Below the pieces are notes generated by a model. The model did not search any database. It saw only the letters and a program-made list of their open reading frames with translations, and had not been told where the DNA came from. A DNA stretch of 33,145 bases from a virus, in the IMG/VR virus record IMGVR_UViG_3300036857_000207, positions 1-33,145 of that record, one strand, 5' to 3'. Below, piece after piece: positions 27,166 to 33,145 of the stretch (the stretch's first letter is position 1; each line of letters begins with the position of its first letter). The position numbers were made by a program, and so were the translations under genes.

Positions 27166-29852
27166 TGGCGGGCACGATCGGCGACGCATTCGTCAACGTC
27201 CACCTCGACCCGAAGGGCGTCGAGCAACAGCTGTCCGGGCTCGGCGGTGGGCTCGAGGGCCGCTTCGGGAAGATGGGCGGCGTCGCTGGCGTCGCGATGA
27301 AGGCCGGGATCGTCGGCGCGGTCGCCGGCACCGCGATCGCGGTCGGCAAGGAGCTCTACGCCGTCGGCGAGCAGTTCGACTCGATGCGCGACGACATCCA
27401 GGTCGCGACCGGCGCGACCGGCAAGGACCTCGACGGGCTCGTCGGCTCGGCCAAGACGGTCGCCACACAGGTGCCGACCAGCTTCGAGAAGGCGGGCGAG
27501 GCGGTCGGGCAGCTGCGCTCGCGCACCGGGCTGAGCGGCAAGGCGCTCGAGGGCATGAGCAAGCAGGTGCTCGAGCTCAGCCGGCTGACCGGCGAGGACC
27601 TCGGCGGCACGATCGAGAAGAGCACCCGCCTGTTCGGCGATTGGGGTCTGCAGGGCGCCGAGGCCTCGAAGGGGCTCGACAAGGTCTTCCGTGCGAGCCA
27701 GGCGACCGGCGTCGGCGTCAGCCGGCTCGAGGAGCTGATGGTCAAGTTCGGCGGGCCGATGCGGCAGCTCGGCTTCAGCTTCGACGACACCGCGGCGCTG
27801 CTCGGGAAGTTCGAGAAGGAGGGCGTCAACACCGAGCTCGTGATGGGGTCGATGCGGATCGCGCTCGGCAAATTCGCCCGCGAGGGCCGCAAGGCGCAGG
27901 GCTACCAGGCGCAGCTCACCGCCGCCCAAGAAAAGCTGACCGAGGCGATGAAGAAGGGCGACGAGTCGGGCATCTCCAAGGCGGAGGAGGCGGTCAACAA
28001 GTACGCGATCAAGCTCGACTTCGCGAAGCGGGCGGCCCAGGGCGCGCCCAAGGCGATCAAGGCGACGTTCAAGGAGATCCGCGACGCCAAGGACCCGACC
28101 GAGGCGACCGCGATGGCGCTCGAGGCGTTCGGCGCCCGCGCCGGACCCGACATGGCGGCCGCGATCCGGGAGGGCCGCTTCTCGATCGACGACCTCGAGA
28201 AAACCATCTCGAAGGGCCGCTCGACGATCGTCGGCACCGGCAAGGACACCGCCGACTTCGCCGAGCAGTGGCAGATGCTGAAGAACAAGGTGCTGGTCGC
28301 GATCGCGCCGCTCGCCGAGAAGTTCTTCAACGTGGTCGGGCAGGGCATGGCCTACGCCGCCAAGGAGCTGCCGCCGCTGGTCGACGGGCTCAAGCGCGAC
28401 CTCGGCCCGACGCTCGAGGACATCGGCTCGATCGTCGACTCGCTGATGCCGGTCTTCAAGGTCGTGTTCTCCTACGCCCAGACGACGCTGAAGAACTTCG
28501 CCGACGCCGCCGAGGCGGCTATGCAGATCGTCGGCGGCGCGATCAAGATCGTCGCCTCGCTGCTGAAGGGCGACTGGAGCGGCGCCTGGGAGGGCGCCAA
28601 GCAGGTCGTCGAGGGCGTCGGCAAAGCGATCGAGGCCGAGCTCAACCAGCTCGCCAACGTGCTCGACCTCGTCACGACGCCGATCCGCAAGGCCGCCGCC
28701 GCGATCGGCAACGCGATCGTCGATGGGATCATGGCGCCGCTCGACAAGGTCGGCGACGCCGCTCGAGGAGCGATCAACAAGGCGCTCACCTTCGGCGACG
28801 AGATCGTGAGCGCGATCGAGTCGCGCGCCGCTGCGATCGGCCGCGCGATCGTCGGCGCCGTCGTCGACCCGATCGCCGAGGTCGGCGACAAGGTCCGCGG
28901 GCAGATCAACAAGGCGATCACGTTCGGCGACGAGCTGCTCGGCGCGATCGAGAACCGGGCCGCCGCGATCGGACGGGCGATCGTGAACGCGGTGGTCGAC
29001 TGGCTCGGCGACATCGGCGACAAGGTGCGCGGCGCGATCAACAAGGGCATCACCTTCGGGGAGGAGCTGCTCGGCGCGCTCGCCGGCAGGGCGGCCGCGA
29101 TCGGCACCCGGATGCTGCAGGCCGTGCTCGACGCGCTCGACGCGATCGGCGACAAGGTACGAGGCCTCGTCCTGGGCGCGATCACGTTCGGCGCCGACCT
29201 GCTCGCGACGATCGGAGGGCGCGCGCTCGCGATCGGCACCTCGATCGTCACGGCGATCATGAGCGGGCTCGCGAGCGTCGGCGACAGCGTGCGCGCCAAG
29301 CTGCGCGGCGCGATCCGGTTCGGCAAGGACCTGCTCGCCACGATCTACAACCGCGCGGTCGAAGCGGGCAACCGGATCGTCGACGGCCTGGTCGCCGGGC
29401 TCGGCGGGCTCGGCGGCGCGATCCTCGACGCGCTCAAGGACGCGCTCGAGTGGGCGCTGCGGCAGTTCAAGAAGATCCCGGGCGCCGGCTTCGTGATGGA
29501 GCACGTGCCCGGCCTGAAGATGAGCGACGGCGGCGGCTTCGACACGGGCGCCGGCGGCGGAGGCGGCGGCGACTTCGGCCCAGGCGCGCGCGCCGCCGAG
29601 GCCGGCGTGCTCGGCGCGCCCGCCCCGAGCGGCGCCGGCGTCGCCGGACCCGTGGCGCCGTTCCAGACGCTGCGGCGCGAGCTCGCCCGACGCGGCGCAC
29701 CCGAGCTCGACGCCGGCGCAGCACCGCCGGTGCTCGTCCGCGTCTACATCGGCGACACCGAGCTGCGCGGGATCGTCCGCACCGAAGTCGGCTACGCCGA
29801 CGACGAGACAGCGCGGATCGCGCTCGGCGGGCTCGTAGGGGTGCGCTCCTGA
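27165..29852 (+). CDS. Tape measure protein with 132-bp internal repeats
   Basis: It encodes 895 residues, ATG 27165 (TGATG) with GAGGAG. N-terminal half: GRFGKMGGVAGVAMKAGIVGAVAGTAIAVGKELYAVGEQFDSMRDDIQVATGA is the phage minor tail/TMP domain, and coiled-coil helices follow (KAQGYQAQLTAAQEKLTEAMKKGD). Residues about 511-774 are six tandem 44-residue units (AAAIGRAIV...DKVRG...ITFGDELLGAIE). The end is Gly-rich. It fixes tail length; at about 0.15 nm per residue, roughly 130 nm is expected. Confidence 0.93.
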   Translation: MAGTIGDAFVNVHLDPKGVEQQLSGLGGGLEGRFGKMGGVAGVAMKAGIVGAVAGTAIAVGKELYAVGEQFDSMRDDIQVATGATGKDLDGLVGSAKTVATQVPTSFEKAGEAVGQLRSRTGLSGKALEGMSKQVLELSRLTGEDLGGTIEKSTRLFGDWGLQGAEASKGLDKVFRASQATGVGVSRLEELMVKFGGPMRQLGFSFDDTAALLGKFEKEGVNTELVMGSMRIALGKFAREGRKAQGYQAQLTAAQEKLTEAMKKGDESGISKAEEAVNKYAIKLDFAKRAAQGAPKAIKATFKEIRDAKDPTEATAMALEAFGARAGPDMAAAIREGRFSIDDLEKTISKGRSTIVGTGKDTADFAEQWQMLKNKVLVAIAPLAEKFFNVVGQGMAYAAKELPPLVDGLKRDLGPTLEDIGSIVDSLMPVFKVVFSYAQTTLKNFADAAEAAMQIVGGAIKIVASLLKGDWSGAWEGAKQVVEGVGKAIEAELNQLANVLDLVTTPIRKAAAAIGNAIVDGIMAPLDKVGDAARGAINKALTFGDEIVSAIESRAAAIGRAIVGAVVDPIAEVGDKVRGQINKAITFGDELLGAIENRAAAIGRAIVNAVVDWLGDIGDKVRGAINKGITFGEELLGALAGRAAAIGTRMLQAVLDALDAIGDKVRGLVLGAITFGADLLATIGGRALAIGTSIVTAIMSGLASVGDSVRAKLRGAIRFGKDLLATIYNRAVEAGNRIVDGLVAGLGGLGGAILDALKDALEWALRQFKKIPGAGFVMEHVPGLKMSDGGGFDTGAGGGGGGDFGPGARAAEAGVLGAPAPSGAGVAGPVAPFQTLRRELARRGAPELDAGAAPPVLVRVYIGDTELRGIVRTEVGYADDETARIALGGLVGVRS
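28695..29486. repeat. Six tandem 132-bp (44-residue) repeats in the tape-measure gene
   Basis: Units start at 28695, 28827, 28959, 29091, 29223 and 29355, exactly 132 bp apart. The first three units are most alike (AAAIG ... AINKA/G-I-TFG-EL); the last two diverge. They give elongated helical repeats; change in unit number would change tail length. Confidence 0.85.
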
Positions 29853-30682
29853 TGGCCGTCACGCTCGCCGCGCAGATCAGCACGCCGCTCGCCGCGGTCA
29901 AGCTGACCGTCGGGATCCCCGCCGGCACGACGACGCTCGACCTCAAGCGCACCGCGACCGCGACCGGGCACGAGGCATATGTCCGCGGCGTGCAGGGCCG
30001 CGACGTCACCGGGCTCGACGAGCTCGTCGTCTACGACTACGAGGTGCCGCTCGGCGTCGCGCTCGTCTACGTCGCGACGGCATACCCCTCGTACGAGTGG
30101 ACGCAGGCCGGGCCGATCACCGTCAACGACTCGCGCGACTGGCTCGTCGACCTCGCGCGGCCGACCAACACGTTCCCGGTCGCGGTCGAGGCGCTGCCCG
30201 AGCTCCGCTACGACGGCCCGGTCGGCGTGCATCGCGTGCTCGAGCGGCGCGACCCGGTGCTGACCACCTCGACGCTCTGGACGCCCAACGCGCAGCTCAG
30301 CTTCACGACCGCGAACAAGAGCGACCGCGACCGCGCCCGCGCGATCCTCGGCGCCGGCGTCACCGTGCTGCTGCGCACACCACCGAGCGAGGGCGTCGGC
30401 AACCTCTACCTCGGCGTGCAGGGCATGAGCGAGCAACGCCCGAGCCGGATCGCCGGCCACTGGTACCGCCGCTTCGCCGTCGACGTCGTCCAGGTCGCAC
30501 GGCCCGACCCGGCGCTCTTCGTCCCCTCGCCGCCGCTGACCTACCGGCGCCTGCTCGAGCTCTGGGCGACCTACCGCGACGTGCTCAACACCGGCCTCAG
30601 CTACCAGGAGCTCGCCTACTACGAAGCCGCCGGCGGCGCGGCCGCGCCCGGCGGGCTGCCCTGGCTACCGGACGACGTCTGA
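29852..30682 (+). CDS. Distal tail protein-like minor tail protein
   Basis: It encodes 276 residues, TGATG overlap with the tape measure gene. Beta-rich N-terminus (LKLTVGIPAGTTTLDLKRTATATGHEAYVRGVQGRDVTGLDELVVYDYEVPLGVALVYVATA) and a C-terminus with PALFVPSPPLTYRRLLELWATYRDVLNTGLSYQELAY. This is the usual siphophage position and layout of the Dit-type hub protein, joining tail tube and tip. Confidence 0.85.
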   Translation: MAVTLAAQISTPLAAVKLTVGIPAGTTTLDLKRTATATGHEAYVRGVQGRDVTGLDELVVYDYEVPLGVALVYVATAYPSYEWTQAGPITVNDSRDWLVDLARPTNTFPVAVEALPELRYDGPVGVHRVLERRDPVLTTSTLWTPNAQLSFTTANKSDRDRARAILGAGVTVLLRTPPSEGVGNLYLGVQGMSEQRPSRIAGHWYRRFAVDVVQVARPDPALFVPSPPLTYRRLLELWATYRDVLNTGLSYQELAYYEAAGGAAAPGGLPWLPDDV

Positions 30683-31872
30683 TGCTCGCGGTCTCGCAAC
30701 GGTTCCTCGACGCGCTACGGCAGTCGCACGTGGTCACGACCGCCGCGACGATCATCCCGCCGGCCGGGCCCGCGCCCGCCGACGCGCCGGTCGTCGGCGG
30801 CTCGCTGCGGCTCGACCGCGACTCGAAGGTGCGCCGGCAGGGCACGCTCGTCGTCGCCGGCGACATCGACGCGAACACCGACTACATCCGCGAGCTCCCG
30901 TTCGGCGGCTACGTCCGGCTCGAGCGCGGCATCCGGTTCCCCGACGGCACGCTCGAGCGGCCGACCGTCGGAATGCTGCGGGTCGCGACGGTCTCCTGGT
31001 CGGCGCCGACCGGCGAGGTCACGCTCGAGCTCGGCGACCGCATGGCGCAAGTCCAGGACGAGCCGTTCCCGTTCCCCTGGGCGCCGGCCGGGCTCAAGCC
31101 GTCCGACGCCGCCGTCCAGGCCGTGCACGACGTCTTCGGCGACGCGATCGACTACCTCGTCCGCACCGACCCGGCCGGCGAGCCGGCGCTCACCGGCAAC
31201 ACGGTCTACGACCAGGACCGCGCGCAGGCGATCGGCGACCTCGCCTCGAGCGTCGGCGCGCTCGCGACGTTCGACGCCGCCGGCGACTTCGTGATCGAGC
31301 CGGCCGTGCGCGACATCGACACCGAGCCGCTCGCCTGGACGATCGACGTCGGGCCCGACGGCGTGCTCGAGGAGGTCAGCGAGAACCTCGACCGCTCCGC
31401 TGTCCGAAACGGCGTCGCGGTGCGCGGCCAGCTCGACTCGACGACGCCGCCGGTCTACGCGCTCGCGACCGACGACGACCCAGGCTCGCCGACACGCTGG
31501 GGCGGCCCGTTCGGGAAGGTCGCGCTGATCGTGAGCTCCACCAGCGTCGGCACGCAGGAGCAAGCCGACTCGATGGCGGCGTCGCTGCTGAACCTGCGGC
31601 TCGGGCTCGCCCGCGCGGTCACGCTACGCGGCGTCCCCAACCCGGCGCTCGAGCCCGACGACGTGATCCTCGCCCGCTACCCGGACGACCGCGAGGAGCG
31701 GCTGCTCGTCAACAACCTGCAGCTCCCGCTCGAGCCCGACGGAGCGATGGACGTCGGCGCGACCGGCCACTACCGGCCGGCGGCGCTCACGCGCCGCGAG
31801 GCGCGCGTCCGGCTCGTGCAGGGCCCGGCGGCGTGGCGCGAGCTCGCCGGCGCGAGGCTGGTGAGCTCATGA
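30682..31872 (+). CDS. Tail tip protein with DUF5047-like domain
   Basis: It encodes 396 residues, ATG overlapping the previous stop (TGATG). SQRFLDALRQSHVVTTAATII, DRDSKVRRQGTLVVAGDIDANTDYIRELPFGGYVRLERGI and TLELGDRMAQVQDEPFPFPWAPAGL are typical of DUF5047-type tail proteins. The rest is beta-rich: VLEEVSENLDRSAVRNGVAVRGQ and ARAVTLRGVPNPALEPDDVILARY. It is probably a tail hub (Tal-like) without protease motif. It overlaps the fibre gene by 4 nt. Confidence 0.85.
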   Translation: MLAVSQRFLDALRQSHVVTTAATIIPPAGPAPADAPVVGGSLRLDRDSKVRRQGTLVVAGDIDANTDYIRELPFGGYVRLERGIRFPDGTLERPTVGMLRVATVSWSAPTGEVTLELGDRMAQVQDEPFPFPWAPAGLKPSDAAVQAVHDVFGDAIDYLVRTDPAGEPALTGNTVYDQDRAQAIGDLASSVGALATFDAAGDFVIEPAVRDIDTEPLAWTIDVGPDGVLEEVSENLDRSAVRNGVAVRGQLDSTTPPVYALATDDDPGSPTRWGGPFGKVALIVSSTSVGTQEQADSMAASLLNLRLGLARAVTLRGVPNPALEPDDVILARYPDDREERLLVNNLQLPLEPDGAMDVGATGHYRPAALTRREARVRLVQGPAAWRELAGARLVSS

Positions 31873-33145
31873 GCTCCAACGGCGGCGTGCTGCGGCCCGG
31901 GTCGCCGGCGCGGCAGCTACCGACCGTGCTCCGGGCGCTCGCCGCCGCGAGGCCGCGGCCCGACGCCGTGCGGCTCGAGCTCGCGACCGTGACCGCTATC
32001 CCGGACGCCGACAGCGTCGAGCTCGACTTCGGCGCCGGCACCGCGGTCGTGCCGCGCATCGCCGGCTACACGCCGACCGTCGGTGAGCCCGCCTGGTGCC
32101 TGGCCGGCGAAACGGTCCTGCTCGCGATCGGCGCCGTCGGCGGCGCTGGCACCGCCGCGCTGCCGGCGAGACTCGCGACCGGGTCAAGCGTCAACGAGAT
32201 CGCCGGCAACTACAACCTCGCGAACGAGTCGGGCTGGTGGACAGGCCGACCGGACGACGCGAACGGACCGCCCGCCGGCGACGCCGTCGCCGTCGCCGTC
32301 GCCGCTCACACGCCCGACTGGATCGTGCAGGACGCCTACAGCTTCGACGGCGCACGCGCGTGGAGGCGCGGCTGCTACGCCGGCGGCTGGTCGGCATGGA
32401 TCCAGACATGGCCGCTCGACGAGACGACGCTGCCCGCGCGGCTCGCCGGCCCCGGGAGGGGCAGCTCGAGCGCGGCGCCCGGCAACGACCTCAACCAGGC
32501 GACGCTCGACGGCTGGTACCAGGTGCTCGCGCCGGGCGGCGCCGGCAACACGGCCAACGCGCCGATCCTCGTCTGGGGCGTCTGCCACGTCTCGAACCTC
32601 GACACGACGACCGGCGTGCAAATCGTCTACGAAGTGACCGGGCTGCGATCGTGGCGGCGCCGCTGGGCCGGCGGCACCGGCGGCACGTGGACGGCGTGGA
32701 TCCAACTCACTGATTCGGACGGCTTCATCGTCGACGGCGTGCTGCCCAACCGGCTCAGGATGCTCGGCAGCGCCAACTCGGTAAGCGACTTCAACGCCGC
32801 GAACGTGAACGGCTGGTTCACGATCGGGCCCGGCGCGGCGAACCGGCCGCCGCGCAACAGCGGCTACGACTACTGGATCGTCAGCGTCGCGGCGTGGGAC
32901 ACCGCGCAGATTCACCAATACGCCGCCGAGCTCTGGGGCGAGCTCATCTTCCGCCGCCGCTGCCAGAACGGCACCTGGGCGAACTGGGTCCAGCTCTCAC
33001 CCGACGTCGCGGTCGACCAGACCTACCGCCGCGCGATCGGCGGCATCGTCGACGGGACGCTCGACGGCAGCGGGACGATCCGCGTCAACTTCCCGCGGCC
33101 CGTCGCGAACGTCGCCGCGATCACCGTCACCAACTCGGGCACCGG
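31869..33145 (+). CDS. Receptor-binding fibre, 5' part (runs off the right end)
   Basis: ATG at 31869 overlaps the previous stop (ATGA). 425 residues are visible. Residues about 33-92 (LELATVTAIPDADSVELDFGAGTAVVPRIAGYTPTVGEPAWCLAGETVLLAIG) form an OB-like baseplate domain. Three knob-like modules follow, each opening LPARL or LPNRL (98, 188, 292) and with G-W-[WYF] about 22-25 residues later and a W-x-x-W end (WSAWIQTW, WTAWIQL, WANWVQL). The last module and the tip start are nearly the same as at 128-525. It probably attaches to the tail tip and binds the host. The frame continues beyond the window. Confidence 0.88.
   Translation, partial: MSSNGGVLRPGSPARQLPTVLRALAAARPRPDAVRLELATVTAIPDADSVELDFGAGTAVVPRIAGYTPTVGEPAWCLAGETVLLAIGAVGGAGTAALPARLATGSSVNEIAGNYNLANESGWWTGRPDDANGPPAGDAVAVAVAAHTPDWIVQDAYSFDGARAWRRGCYAGGWSAWIQTWPLDETTLPARLAGPGRGSSSAAPGNDLNQATLDGWYQVLAPGGAGNTANAPILVWGVCHVSNLDTTTGVQIVYEVTGLRSWRRRWAGGTGGTWTAWIQLTDSDGFIVDGVLPNRLRMLGSANSVSDFNAANVNGWFTIGPGAANRPPRNSGYDYWIVSVAAWDTAQIHQYAAELWGELIFRRRCQNGTWANWVQLSPDVAVDQTYRRAIGGIVDGTLDGSGTIRVNFPRPVANVAAITVTNSGT
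32621..32747. repeat. 127-bp exact repeat, copy 2 (copy 1 at 1-127)
   Basis: Identical to the first 127 bases of the window, in the same reading frame of the fibre gene. After it the two sequences differ but stay colinear for the remaining 398 bases without indels, many changes being synonymous. If the ends overlap as a circle, the unique length is 32620 bp. Confidence 0.95.

Noticed and set aside
26880-29504. 874-codon open frame on the minus strand opposite the tape-measure gene
   Set aside because: Antisense frames stay open in GC-rich coding DNA; its sequence is a repetitive Arg/Asp/Leu shadow, and the plus-strand tape measure is certain.

Overview
The window is most of a temperate, long-tailed (siphovirus-type) actinophage genome. 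Base composition is very GC-rich (about 70 percent by eye). GTG starts and 4-nt GTGA or ATGA gene overlaps dominate, and the portal, terminase, RecT and tail proteins are of actinobacterial-phage type, so the host is probably a high-GC actinobacterium. The exact host is not visible. The first 127 bases recur exactly at 32621-32747, inside the receptor-binding fibre gene, so the sequence closes on itself: the fibre gene enters at the right end and its C-terminal part, or a close paralogue or allele, is at the left end. A closed circle of about 32.6 kb would fit.

Layout. 1-3438: fibre end, a second fibre-like protein, endolysin, small membrane and acidic proteins, a collagen-like lipoprotein or anchored protein, a two-helix holin candidate, then a terminator. 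3526-3798 (minus): small helix-turn-helix protein. 3799-4295: control region with a hairpin, a 10-bp-phased CGTCAC repeat array and an early promoter. 4296-7492: start of the early operon, with an excisionase-like protein, a tyrosine integrase and attP. 7489-16986: about 20 small translationally coupled genes for recombination and replication (Cas4/RecB-like exonuclease, RecT, replication-initiator-like protein with internal iterons, RusA, metallopeptidase, transglycosylase, HNH). 16995-31872: packaging, head and tail genes in the usual siphovirus order (TerS, TerL, portal, MuF-like, scaffold, capsid, connectors, tail terminator, major tail protein, chaperones, tape measure, distal tail, tail tip), interrupted by one minus-strand gene for a secreted protein. 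31869-end: fibre.

The most striking part is the integration and control system. attP contains the 3' end of a tRNA gene (7272-7300). It is flanked by 11-bp TTTGGTCCAGA-type repeats, two on the left and three on the right, which mirrors the two-plus-three arm sites of lambda. Between core and right arm are two 4-unit arrays of CGTCAC-type sites phased at exactly 10 bp, on either side of a perfect 12-bp terminator hairpin. The same 10-bp array, with 7 units, lies immediately upstream of the early promoter at 4256-4284. One DNA-binding protein, perhaps the excisionase-like product at 5187, may therefore act both on recombination and on early transcription. attP lies inside an ORF (7094-7492) coupled to its neighbours, so integration would cut the early operon in two: promoter, xis and int at one prophage end, replication genes at the other, with the hairpin shielding the latter. 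This is inference, but it follows directly from the layout.

Other points of interest: three 48-bp-spaced iterons inside the replication-initiator-like gene (candidate origin), a transglycosylase in the early operon, a possible moron between terL and portal, a 26-residue membrane microprotein, and paired fibre sequences of identical length that differ as alleles or modules would.
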